Assembly (NCBI RefSeq): GCF_029203305.1
Contig: NC_089461.1
Location: forward strand, 2,356,001-2,420,000
Direction of reading: 5' to 3'
DNA length: 64,000 nt
Source of the DNA: Yamadazyma tenuis
Taxonomy: Eukaryota; Ascomycota; Pichiomycetes; Serinales; Debaryomycetaceae
Shown: one piece after another, positions 49,476 through 58,553 of the stretch
How the letters are laid out: every line of letters starts with the position of its first letter
How positions within the stretch are numbered: the stretch's first letter is position 1
The notes under the pieces: generated by a model
Database searches by the model: none
The model's input: the letters and a program-made list of their open reading frames with translations, nothing else
What the model was told of the DNA's origin: nothing
Made by a program: the position numbers and the translations under genes

Positions 49476-50936
49476 CTAAAGTTCAACGTCCTCTAAAGTC
49501 TTGCCTTCTGAGTAAGCAAAGACATCTGAGTTGGAGTACGATGGTTGTCTGTTGTCCAGCTTTGAAGCTTTGGGCACAGCGGGGAGGTTCTTGGGAAGCT
49601 TCTGTATGATCTCAGGAAGTGCTTTTGGCTCTTCAGGAAGTGTTTTTGGCTGCTCAGGAAGTGCTTTTGGCTCTTTTGGCTCCGTTGGCTCTTCCCCCAT
49701 CTCAGGTTCAATCACTCCACCAACCAAGTTCAAGTTGTTGTTAATGAACTCATCAATAGAGTTATCGTTCAAGTTCTTGATATTCAAAATCGAGTCGGGA
49801 TTCAGCTTCAAGTCTTGAACCAATTTCTTCACACCCGAATCCATTTCATCTTTATCTAAAGATTCAACCCACTTAGCAATACATCTTTTTTTCAACACCG
49901 TAAGGTAACTCATCTCTTTCTTTGTTTCCTTGTCGACATAAATCAAGTCACCCTCATTCCCAATCATAAGATCCCCATAATTGTTCTTCTCGGGTGCACT
50001 GATATCCCAATTTCCCATTTCCAAATCGTTAGCAAAGAGCAAGAGGAAATCTCCCCAATTGTCAGCAACTAGAAACTTGGTATCAAACTCTCTTCCGAAA
50101 AGAATAATCTGTCCCCATTTACCGTTTCCTGTCGCTGGTGGTGCTAAATCCAATCCTATACAATTGCCCACATCATCTGTAATCATGGGAATCCACATTG
50201 GGTGGGCAAATATCGGATGGATACATCCTGGGGGTATGGCTTTCTGTGAAGGGTACTTTGACACCGTTTGTTTATGTTTGTGATCCAGTTCTACCGACTG
50301 TAAAGATATCCTACTAGCATCTGGATTGTCATTCACGTTGATCAAGTCAATTGACGAGTTGGAAAACCTGTAATTACCCAATTTTGGAAGCTGTTTGAGA
50401 GTACCAGAGGTGTCCAACTGGGACATTTCTGAGGTAACTTTCTTAGCGACTTTCCTCCAATGTTCAGTCATCACCATTATATCGTCTAAAGGCATCAATT
50501 TCAATCCAAAAAATAACCCTCCAACCTTGTCATAGTCGTCTGAGTATTGGCCATCTGTAAGCTTGTAGAACTCCAATACACAGTTGGGTAATTTGATGTT
50601 CAAGTCTTTTTGGAAATCACTTAAATCGTCATCAGTACAAGCTTTTTGCAACGAGCTGTTCAAATCCGGTGAGTATTTGGAGACCCAATTTTTGATGTGC
50701 CTCCAAGCAAGTCTAACTTCGTGAACTCCGTCCACCTTGTATTTTTCAAAATTGGAATCTTCTTCATGGTCGGTACCAAATGTGGTAGACCCGTTGTTGT
50801 GGGATAAGAGATTTGTTTCGGTCTCAGTTCTGGGTTTGTTGATTCTGTTGAAAGATTTGGTCGAGTCGTACTCCGAGTATTTGTCGTTTGTACTCAATGA
50901 GTAGACAAACTCCTGGAACTTCTTACCGAACTTCAT
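49476..50936 (-). CDS. SMI1: Cell-wall synthesis regulator Smi1/Knr4
   Basis: Intrinsically flexible hub protein linking wall synthesis, the Slt2 MAP kinase pathway and calcineurin signalling. 486 residues from an ATG (MKFGKKFQEFVYSLSTNDKYSEYD). The SMI1/KNR4 domain lies at about 80-340: AWRHIKNWVSKYSPDLN, GGLFFGLKLMPLDDIMVMTEHWRKVAKKV, HPMWIPMITDDVGNCIGLDLAPP, IILFGREFDTKFLVADNWGDFLLLFANDLE. The C-terminal arm is unstructured and carries a tandem Glu-Pro-Lys-Ala-Leu-Pro-type repeat (about 430-465). ALG10 is convergent, with only 9 bp between stops, so the 3' UTRs must overlap. Confidence 0.93.
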   Translation of the reverse strand: MKFGKKFQEFVYSLSTNDKYSEYDSTKSFNRINKPRTETETNLLSHNNGSTTFGTDHEEDSNFEKYKVDGVHEVRLAWRHIKNWVSKYSPDLNSSLQKACTDDDLSDFQKDLNIKLPNCVLEFYKLTDGQYSDDYDKVGGLFFGLKLMPLDDIMVMTEHWRKVAKKVTSEMSQLDTSGTLKQLPKLGNYRFSNSSIDLINVNDNPDASRISLQSVELDHKHKQTVSKYPSQKAIPPGCIHPIFAHPMWIPMITDDVGNCIGLDLAPPATGNGKWGQIILFGREFDTKFLVADNWGDFLLLFANDLEMGNWDISAPEKNNYGDLMIGNEGDLIYVDKETKKEMSYLTVLKKRCIAKWVESLDKDEMDSGVKKLVQDLKLNPDSILNIKNLNDNSIDEFINNNLNLVGGVIEPEMGEEPTEPKEPKALPEQPKTLPEEPKALPEIIQKLPKNLPAVPKASKLDNRQPSYSNSDVFAYSEGKTLEDVEL

Positions 50937-51075
50937 GTTGAGTTTTGAAATGGTGGATACGATACGCGGTTTTATTTGCTTTGGAACAATGGCGCTGATC
51001 CGAAATGGACAACCGATGCACTATTACTAAAGCCGGGCAAAGACGACTAGCACAAAGAGTTAGATACTGGCACTT

Positions 51076-51143
51076 GTAGCTACATGCCTTTAATGTGGTG
51101 GCTACATGTTGCTAATGTCGTGGCCACATAGCCGATTACAATG
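51076..51143. repeat. Imperfect 22-bp tandem repeat
   Basis: Units at 51076-51097, 51098-51119 and a decayed third from 51120, each beginning GTRGCTACATG or GTGGCCACAT and ending in an AATG-like word. Confidence 0.6.
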
Positions 51144-51176
51144 ATCATCCAACACGTTAGATCATCCAACGCGTTA
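51143..51176. repeat. 17-bp direct tandem repeat, two copies
   Basis: GATCATCCAACRCGTTA twice in a row (51143-51159, 51160-51176), differing at one base. Confidence 0.8.
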
Positions 51177-51879
51177 ATGAAGAGCCAATACTCAACTAAA
51201 TACACCAAGTTTCGAGATGTATAGTCCATCGTCTCACTCACTCTTCTACAGCTATCCGCCGGGCATGAAGTATCATTTCTATCACAAAGTAACAATACGA
51301 AAAACCGGAGGTGATATTTATTCTGGGAACCCCGGATCCAATTCCATCGCTTAAAACAAGCAGCGGACTCGAACATACGGAAACAAAAAACGGCAACTCT
51401 TAGACCATAAAAACAAAAACTAGCACTGCAAAATACACTACAGGCCATTACAAATAGTAACAGAATGTATTTCTAGTAATAAGAAGCATGGCAAATCTCT
51501 ATGCCAGACAGTTGAAATACTCAGAACGAGTATCTCATACCCAGCACAACGCCCAGAGCGTTACGAGAAGTGACACTGGAGTTAATTTTTTGGTTTTGGC
51601 GGGATTCCTGTGGTAATCAAACTGGAGAATTCAATCAAAAAACTTTTCACTGAGAAATAATGCATCGAGAAGTCGTGTCCACCCGTTATCTACTTGTACA
51701 AACAATAATTTATATTTATGTCATTGAGTATATAAGATACAAATATACAAAAACAGAAGCTCTATTCAAGCATATTCAAGGTTGCCTCGGGATTTTTCTT
51801 TTCCAAAAATCCTTTAACCGGAGTAATTTTGCAAAATGAATTAATTATTTTCAGCTATAATAATAGGTACTTAATTAAA

Positions 51880-52950
51880 TTACCAGTTTTGAGCGGCAGC
51901 TTCTTCGGCAGCCTGGTTGGCACCGGATTCAGCCCAGTCGACTTCTTCAGTTTCACCAGTCCACTCGGTTTCACCTTCAGCGGTAGCAGGTTCTTCAGAT
52001 TCTTCAGTCTTGGCTTCTTCGGCAGTAGTTTGTTCAATCTCTTCTGGGTCTCTGTAGAAATATAAATCGGGCATAACAGACCATTCGGTTTGTCTGTCTG
52101 GGATAACACCTCTTAATCTCAAGACTTCTCTGGCAATCAACCACCAGATCAAACCAATGGAGTGCTTACCTTTGTTATTACATGGAATGGCAACGTCAAC
52201 GTATTCAGATGGAGAGTCCATGTCGGTCAAAGCAATAACTGGAATGTTAACGTAAGAAGATTCTTTGATGGCTTGAGAATCAGTTCTTGGGTCGGTGACA
52301 ATAACTAATCTTGGTTCCTTGAAAGAACGGGTGATATAGTTAGTGAAGTTACCGGGGGTGAATCTACCAGCAATTGGGGTGGCACCGGTGTGGGCGGCAA
52401 ACTTCAACACAGCTCTTTGACCGAAGGTTCTGGTGGAACAGACAGCAACGTCAGAAGCGTTTGGAACAGCAGCAATGACTCTGGCAGCCAAAACAATCTT
52501 TTCCCAAGTCTTACCAATGTTGATAACGTTAACACCATCTGGTCTAGTCTTGTAGACGTATGGTTTGTTGTGGACCTAGAAATGTTAGTATACGGGTTGA
52601 AGGATCGATTGGAGAGATGATAGTGAAGTAGGCAATGTCCAAAGATCTTTTTTTTTTCATTGGCAGTTTTGTGGATGGGTGGTTTGAAAAGTTTAAGCAT
52701 GAAGATGGTATAAGTGATGAGCGGTATTTGGGGGACGTTTGGAGACATCACTTGGGACGAAATCAGGGATACGGTACAAATTTTCTGAGACTTTTCACAA
52801 ACATCTGGTACTATCATTCTCTCATTTAAATCATTAAATCATGGATGATGGATTACATACTTGAACGTTCTTGGAACCCAAGTGGACGTTGGCAGCTAAT
52901 AATAATTTAGCATCCTCAGCAGTTAAGTCAAATGAAGCTGGCAAAGACAT
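51880..52950 (-). CDS. RPS0: 40S ribosomal protein S0 (uS2), spliced
   Basis: Small-subunit protein of the laminin-receptor/uS2 family, needed for 20S pre-rRNA processing. Exons 52861-52950 (30 codons, [20 protein letters not shown] onward to KNVQ) and 51880-52575 give 261 residues. Conserved blocks: [89 protein letters not shown] and [13 protein letters not shown]. The C-terminus is acidic and Ala/Glu-rich, as usual. Strong codon bias marks high expression. Confidence 0.97.
52576..52860 (-). other. RPS0: RPS0 intron, 285 nt
   Basis: Donor GTATGT after codon 30, branch TACTAAC (52584-52590), acceptor CTAG. A homopurine/homopyrimidine run lies in the middle (about 52649-52658). Confidence 0.96.
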
Positions 52951-53275
52951 ATTGTTTTGATATTTCAACTGTTAGTAAAACTTCTTTTGAACAATTTATT
53001 TGTAGTTGAAAATTTTTAATGAGAAGAAAATTTTTGGTACATTGACTATGGGCCTGCACAGAGGGGGGCGACTAGCAGCGATATTCGAGTTTGAGGGTGG
53101 GGCGTGCGCGTACCGTTTGATCCGCAGTCACGAGCTGGAGGACCCCGTGTTTTCAGGTCTGGCGCCCTCGTCGCGCAACCCTGGCCCAACCCGGGTTTCA
53201 AATTTAAGATTGCAACCATTGCCTACTCGGAAATGCTCCAAATTACACTCAACTACAGTCGTGGTCAGGTTTCCT
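52951..53275. promoter_or_regulatory. Divergent promoter region RPS0 / MFS transporter
   Basis: 325 bp. AT-rich near RPS0, GC-rich in the middle (53055-53180). Contains GTCACGAGCT at 53127-53136, also found in the RPL35 promoter. The MFS frame is open through here but the good start is 53276. Confidence 0.45.
53127..53136. promoter_or_regulatory. GTCACGAGCT element shared with the RPL35 promoter
   Basis: Exact 10-base match to 33559-33568, here 177 bp upstream of the RPS0 ATG and in the opposite orientation relative to the gene. Candidate ribosomal-protein promoter element; inference. Confidence 0.35.
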
Positions 53276-54793
53276 ATGTCAAGCAATGAGGAGTACACTC
53301 CTTTATTAGGCGGATCTCTATCAGAGCGGCAGTCTTGCGATGACGACACCCATTTAGAATGGTACAAGATCCACTTGTATCTTCAGCATTTACAATGGTA
53401 CAAACGACCTAATTGGGTCTTTATAAATATCGTGGTGTTTTTGTACACCCTCACATCAATTGGAGAACCGACTCGCAAGACGATCCGGTTCAAGTTAGCA
53501 TGTAACTCGTTGATTGAGGACAATGGTCAATGTGACCGAACCAAAGTCCAGCTCTTGGTATCTAATTTTGACCAATACAGCTTAGTAGTATCACAGTTTT
53601 CACTGGTTCTTGCCCTCGCAACTTTGGGAAGTTTATCGAATAGGTATGGTAGAAAGCCGTTTCTATGCTTGATCCCGGCATCCATATTTGTTTCACGATG
53701 TCTATTGCTAGTCTCCATAGTCAACAACGAGACGTTTGAAATGTCAACATTTTTGGTGTGTGACGTGATAGCCAGCATTTGTGGATCACAGTTGGGCATG
53801 CTTGGTATCGCAAAGTCATATGTGACTGATATTGTTCACCCGTCGCAAAGGTCTAACTCTTTAGCCTTCATCAACGGAGCACTTTACGCGGGAGGCACTT
53901 TGGGGCCAATGTTATCCAACTTACTTTCAATGTGGTTAGCCCCGGACCCCATATCTCATACTCCCAATACGTTCCAACATTTGTCTCAACGAGAAGTATA
54001 TATACAGATGGTCGAGATTGGGCTTTTTCTGGTGATTGTGGTTTTTGTAGCTGTCATAGTACCTGAGTCTCGCCTCGAGCACAACGAAGAACTGGAAGAG
54101 CCTGGACTCGATTTAATCAGTCCAGTGAAGACGCTTTTACGGCCCATATTTTCGGGAAACACCGGTTACCAGATCAGGGTTCTCTTGGTGTCGTTAATCT
54201 GTGTGCACAGTTTGATGCTCATGTATGAAGTGGGTATTGGAGTGGTATCTATTGATTATGCAGTTTATATGTTCGGATGGGACGCAAAGATGGTGGGGGT
54301 GTTATTGATGGTGTTTGGGTTCACCCGAGTGGTGGTGTTATACATCATATACCCATTTCTTTCGAGGCTACTCAACAAAGGCTCTGAACGCCACTTTGAT
54401 AGAAGAGACTTTATATTGGTGCTTACGGGGTTGGTATTCAATGTATTGTTACACGGAGGCCTTGGTTCCTCTAGGACTTCGGGTGAATATTTGGCAAGTA
54501 TTGTTGTTGGAAGTGTGAGCTCGATTGTCGGGCCCACAATCCAGTCAATTATACTCAAATACTTTACCAAATCACAGACATCAGACGTGATCATGGCTCT
54601 TTCCCTAGTTAACGGTGTTTGCAACATAATGGCACCACTCTTCTTTGTCAACATCTACAAACTTGGCCTCATTCATAGGGCTCCGGCATTGGTGTACTTG
54701 GTTAGTGGGTCTATTGATGTGGTGGTTGCAGTGGTGTTTGTGGTGGTGCGGTCGTTTCGCAGCCAATATGATGCAGAAAACTATGCACGTTGA
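53276..54793 (+). CDS. Major facilitator superfamily transporter A (SLC46-like)
   Basis: 505 residues from the ATG giving MSSNEEYTPLLGG; 90 further upstream codons are open but read through a GC-rich promoter and look non-coding. About 12 hydrophobic helices are present, beginning near residue 47 (NWVFINIVVFLYTLTSIGEPTRK). The MFS motif A sits between helices 2 and 3 as SNRYGRKPF (the SLC46 and DHA groups read D-R-x-G-R-K/R). An acidic/charged central loop (about 265-290, ESRLEHNEELEEPG) separates the halves. The lumenal loop with CNS...GQC after helix 1 resembles proton-coupled folate-transporter relatives. The substrate is unknown. Transporter B just downstream is a divergent paralogue. Confidence 0.85.
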   Translation: MSSNEEYTPLLGGSLSERQSCDDDTHLEWYKIHLYLQHLQWYKRPNWVFINIVVFLYTLTSIGEPTRKTIRFKLACNSLIEDNGQCDRTKVQLLVSNFDQYSLVVSQFSLVLALATLGSLSNRYGRKPFLCLIPASIFVSRCLLLVSIVNNETFEMSTFLVCDVIASICGSQLGMLGIAKSYVTDIVHPSQRSNSLAFINGALYAGGTLGPMLSNLLSMWLAPDPISHTPNTFQHLSQREVYIQMVEIGLFLVIVVFVAVIVPESRLEHNEELEEPGLDLISPVKTLLRPIFSGNTGYQIRVLLVSLICVHSLMLMYEVGIGVVSIDYAVYMFGWDAKMVGVLLMVFGFTRVVVLYIIYPFLSRLLNKGSERHFDRRDFILVLTGLVFNVLLHGGLGSSRTSGEYLASIVVGSVSSIVGPTIQSIILKYFTKSQTSDVIMALSLVNGVCNIMAPLFFVNIYKLGLIHRAPALVYLVSGSIDVVVAVVFVVVRSFRSQYDAENYAR

Positions 54794-55250
54794 ATGGGTC
54801 GGTTTTGGCCAGTCTTCCGCACGGCCATTTGGAACGTTATCTACAACAAGTATACGTAGCCACAAACAGCCACAAACAGCCATATCCTCCATTGCTGTTG
54901 TTCTGTCGGCTATTAAAGGTGGGCGACCGCGAAGCGGAGATAACTCCGCCTCCACTAAACAGTTCCGGTTACTGACCATGCAGACATCCCGGGTCGCCCC
55001 TGTTCAATACTCAACTACATAAGTATCAGCACCATCAGTGCATAGTCGTTTCCCCCCAACAACTTCCCTTCTTGAATTTGTTATATTTATTGAGGACCCC
55101 AGGGCGGAAATAACCGGTGCGGAAATAGGATAAAATCGTTTATCTCCATACTTCAGAGCCGTACAAATCTTCACCACATATATTTAAACTCAAGGAGATC
55201 TCTAATTTATCAAACATAAACCATTCTTGCTTCTATCCCGTCCACAGACC
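54794..55250. promoter_or_regulatory. Intergenic between the two MFS genes
   Basis: 457 bp. A short tandem word AGCCACAAAC is repeated near 54857-54880. No gene recognised. Confidence 0.4.
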
Positions 55251-56810
55251 ATGTCTAGCGAGGAAACCACCTCACTTGTCAAGAAATTTGTCCCTGGCTA
55301 CCGTGTCGAAGTACATGAAACTAGTGGCCAATATGAATCAATAGAAGAGGATGCGAATTCCGCAACCGTGCTGGAAAACCAATATGATAAGGTTCCAACC
55401 TGGTTATTATGGACCAAGAAACCCACCGTGTTGGGGATTTCTGTGGTGTATATATTCATGGGTCTCGGTGGAATGTCAGTCTCTGCCAGAGAATTGTTGT
55501 TGTTCGATAAGGCCTGTGAGCAAAACATGAAGGATGGAGTTTGCTCCAATGTTGCTAATCAGCTTCTTATAGCCGATTACCAGCTGGTGGGATCTATTTT
55601 GAAACAAACGTCCCTGATTATTGGCTTATCGGTGACCGGCGTTGTCAGTGATCGGTTTGGAAGAAAACCTGTACTTTTCTTGACGTGTATCAATTTTCTT
55701 TTCAATCTGTTGCTTTTCCTTGCCCTCATAAGATATGTGGAGGGATTCAAATTTAAGACGTTGGTGATGTTGCAGGTAATTTTGGGATTTTTTAGTGAAG
55801 GGACGATGCTTGGGACTTGTAGTGCCTATATTGCTGATATCACATCTCCTGCAACCCGACTGCTGAAAGTATCTTTTCTGTTGGCAACCTTATCGGCCTC
55901 AATGTTGATCGGCCAGTTCTGTGGAACCGCGCTTTTAGGGTACGGCAAGTCGATTGGGTTGAGTCCAACTCAAAACAACTATAATGCTATGTACTTTGAA
56001 ATTTTCTCCATGATATTGATGGTGTTGTACGGGGCATTTCTCCCTGAATCCCTACATAAAACCGAAGATAGGTCTACATACAACTACCGGTTTGGTTGGA
56101 GAGATATCACTGGCCATACCTATGAGGTTGTTGAACAGGTGAAGTTGTTGAGGTTGCCAAGCGACTTGATTCCCGTGACCTTGAAACACAGATCCAAGGA
56201 ACTTAGGTTACAGGTATGTGTGTTGGTTTTGATAAACTGCTTGTTCATGTTAAAAAATTCCTTAGCCAGTTTGCTCTTCCAATATGGAATTTATCGGTAT
56301 GGCTGGGACTCGCAAACGATCTCATTTTTTATGATGACACTGGCATTCATAGGTCTTTCAGTTTTGGGGGTGATAATTCCGTTTGTCAATGAGTATGTCC
56401 TTAAGAGAGGTCTTCGTCTTTCATTTAAAGATGGCCAGCTTGATTCCATTGATAAGTTCAACATTTATCTAGGCCTCTTTTCTGAGTTTGCCGTGTGTAC
56501 GTTGTCAGGATTGTCAACAAATACAACTGAGTTGATTGCATCTTACGCCATTTGTTGTTATACGTCTGCATTGGTTCCTACTGTGTTTTCGACGATCACC
56601 AAGTTTTTCCCTCCAAATAAGACAAACCAGGTGCTCCTGACAATGCACATTGTGTCTGCGTTGTTCAACACGGTTGCTCCATCAGTTTTCATGCAGATAT
56701 ATAAGTTTGGATTGCTCCATTCCATAATTGGGTTGCCATTCTTTGTACTTGGTGTTACTTGTGTAATACCTTTTGGTCTCCTCATTAGTTCTAAACTAAT
56801 TCGCACTTAG
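55251..56810 (+). CDS. Major facilitator superfamily transporter B (SLC46-like)
   Basis: 519 residues from the ATG giving MSSEETTSLVKKF; upstream in-frame codons lack an ATG. About 12 hydrophobic helices with motif A as SDRFGRKPV at about 140, a charged central loop (PESLHKTEDRSTYNYRFGWRDITGH) and a C-terminal half ending in basic residues. The layout matches transporter A: N-terminal soluble stretch, helix 1, Cys-containing loop (DKACEQNMKDGVCSN), motif A, and related segments such as FINIYKLGLIHR versus MQIYKFGLLHS near the C-terminus. The pair is therefore an old tandem duplication. Substrate unknown. Confidence 0.85.
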   Translation: MSSEETTSLVKKFVPGYRVEVHETSGQYESIEEDANSATVLENQYDKVPTWLLWTKKPTVLGISVVYIFMGLGGMSVSARELLLFDKACEQNMKDGVCSNVANQLLIADYQLVGSILKQTSLIIGLSVTGVVSDRFGRKPVLFLTCINFLFNLLLFLALIRYVEGFKFKTLVMLQVILGFFSEGTMLGTCSAYIADITSPATRLLKVSFLLATLSASMLIGQFCGTALLGYGKSIGLSPTQNNYNAMYFEIFSMILMVLYGAFLPESLHKTEDRSTYNYRFGWRDITGHTYEVVEQVKLLRLPSDLIPVTLKHRSKELRLQVCVLVLINCLFMLKNSLASLLFQYGIYRYGWDSQTISFFMMTLAFIGLSVLGVIIPFVNEYVLKRGLRLSFKDGQLDSIDKFNIYLGLFSEFAVCTLSGLSTNTTELIASYAICCYTSALVPTVFSTITKFFPPNKTNQVLLTMHIVSALFNTVAPSVFMQIYKFGLLHSIIGLPFFVLGVTCVIPFGLLISSKLIRT

Positions 56811-56986
56811 TTCATATATATGTTAATGGGTTCAATCTACGGTTTTGATTTTGGTTTTGCAATCACGCGCGCACTCCCAAGTAATTAAGTGCATCTCTTC
56901 CCATAACTGATATGCCCACAGTGTGCATGAATACTTAAACTTGCTGCTTGAAGTCCCATGTAAATAAATATTTGCTATTATACGCT

Positions 56987-58354
56987 ATGGGAGACATATT
57001 TACTTTTGATGATGAGTCGTTCGCCAAACAGGCATCTGATCTCAATATCAGAGACTCGTGGGAACACCCTGGTCTGCTGGCAGATTTTGAGGTTACACCC
57101 TTAAAAGCTGATCCCTTGCTTAAAATACCGGAAAATGGAGTTCCAATAAGGACCAGAAGACGCTCATCTGTGTACAGACGTATTTCTATACGGCCTTCTT
57201 CCGTGGCATCACATAACCTGGAATTGGTGATTCCCTCGAACTTCAGCGATGTACGTGAAGAAGAATCGGGTAAAGCTTCTTACAAAAAAGCACTTCAGGA
57301 CTTTGTGCCCATAAGAGTTCTTGGCCAAGGTGCTTACGGCAAGGTTCACTTGGTTCAAGATAAGCTGACGAAAAAGTTATATGCTCAGAAACAATTAAGG
57401 AAGCCTGTCATTCCTATTGTAGAGGAGTTCAATGGTATCCATTCCAACCACGTGAAACGGACAATCTACGAAAGACAGATCCTCAGCAACATCAACCACC
57501 ACCCAAATATCGTCAAATTGTTTCATGCATTGCAAGATAAAGATAAGTTTTATCTCATCTTAGAGTACATTCCTGGAGGAGAGCTATTCCACCATTTGAC
57601 CAGCAACAACTCGTTGGGCAGTGCATTCAAAGAGGACCATGTTGCTTTCTACAGCGCACAAATGGCATTGGCGTTGAGACACTTGCACAAGTTGGGAATA
57701 GTCTACAGAGACTTAAAGCCTGAGAACTGTTTATTGGACAGCAGGGGGAACTTAGTATTAACCGACTTTGGATTGTCAAAAGATATTGGGGACGGGGATG
57801 AGAATTGTAAGTCTGTTATAGGTACTCCCGAGTACATGGCACCAGAGGTCTTAAAAGGTGAAGAATACGCTTATAGTGTCGATTGGTGGTCTCTTGGGTG
57901 TGTAATCTACGACATGATGAGTGGTAAGGCACCGTTCACAGGAAACTCCCATAAGATCATCCAAGATAAAATCTTGACCAAGAAGTTGATCTTACCGTTC
58001 TATTTCTCCTTGGATGCGAAAGACCTTTTAAACAAACTCTTGAATAAAAGCCCCGAAAAAAGATTCAAGGTCGATGATCAGTGGCCAAAGTTCACCCAGC
58101 ACCGGTTTTTTAGAAAGCTAAACTGGAACAGTTTAGAACTCCAAGATGATTCAGTAGTTCCACCAATTATTCCTGTCATAACAGACCCGATATTAGCAGA
58201 GAACTTTTCTCCTGAATTCACCAACCAAAAGGTCAGTGACTACAATACTGACCAAGCATTAAACATTCCCGTCGACCGCCTGGCGTCTCCCTACGATTTT
58301 TTCGAAGGGTTTAGTTATACTGCTCCTAATAGCTTTATAGACAAGTATAGCTGA
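56987..58354 (+). CDS. YPK3: AGC-family protein kinase, Ypk3/S6-kinase-like
   Basis: 455 residues from the ATG giving MGDIFTFDDESFAKQ. The kinase domain covers about 118-380: GQGAYGKVHLV P-loop, YAQKQLRKP with the ATP-anchoring lysine, catalytic loop VYRDLKPENCLL, DFGLSK, activation loop SVIGTPEYMAPE with its PDK1-site threonine, and VDWWSLGCVIYDMM. The C-terminal extension has an AGC turn region and the hydrophobic motif FEGFSY (Phe-x-x-Phe-Ser-Tyr). In S. cerevisiae Ypk3 phosphorylates ribosomal protein S6 under TORC1 control, and its hydrophobic-motif serine is the TORC1 site; the same regulation is inferred here. Sch9 and Ypk1 are less likely because there is no C2 domain and the protein is short. 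Confidence 0.8.
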   Translation: MGDIFTFDDESFAKQASDLNIRDSWEHPGLLADFEVTPLKADPLLKIPENGVPIRTRRRSSVYRRISIRPSSVASHNLELVIPSNFSDVREEESGKASYKKALQDFVPIRVLGQGAYGKVHLVQDKLTKKLYAQKQLRKPVIPIVEEFNGIHSNHVKRTIYERQILSNINHHPNIVKLFHALQDKDKFYLILEYIPGGELFHHLTSNNSLGSAFKEDHVAFYSAQMALALRHLHKLGIVYRDLKPENCLLDSRGNLVLTDFGLSKDIGDGDENCKSVIGTPEYMAPEVLKGEEYAYSVDWWSLGCVIYDMMSGKAPFTGNSHKIIQDKILTKKLILPFYFSLDAKDLLNKLLNKSPEKRFKVDDQWPKFTQHRFFRKLNWNSLELQDDSVVPPIIPVITDPILAENFSPEFTNQKVSDYNTDQALNIPVDRLASPYDFFEGFSYTAPNSFIDKYS

Positions 58355-58553
58355 GAATGAAGAAAACCGCGTCGTGTCCTGGCCGCGTGCGCCTTTTGTG
58401 GATCTATCACACAAATCTCGCGCTTACCGAAAACTCAACCTCCTAAACACTTATCTGTGAAGAAGCACTTTGACAGACTTCTAAAATAGACCATAGACTA
58501 GTCAATAGATCTTTGAACGTGTTCCCCTGGTTTAACTTCGACTCGATATAGCA

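Larger units (their letters stand above)
50937..51879. other. Long intergenic region SMI1-RPS0 with short repeats
   Basis: 943 bp: SMI1 promoter on the left, RPS0 3' flank on the right. The middle holds two small repeat arrays (51076-51143 and 51143-51176, listed separately). A 42-codon open frame at 51488-51616 (plus) has no recognised similarity and is not called. No RNA gene recognised. Confidence 0.45.

Noticed and set aside
51488..51616. 42-codon ATG frame between SMI1 and RPS0
   Set aside because: No similarity, no signal or membrane pattern; short frames like this occur by chance.
52700..52730. Box C-like GTGATGA in the RPS0 intron
   Set aside because: It is on the strand opposite to the transcript, so it cannot mark an intronic snoRNA.
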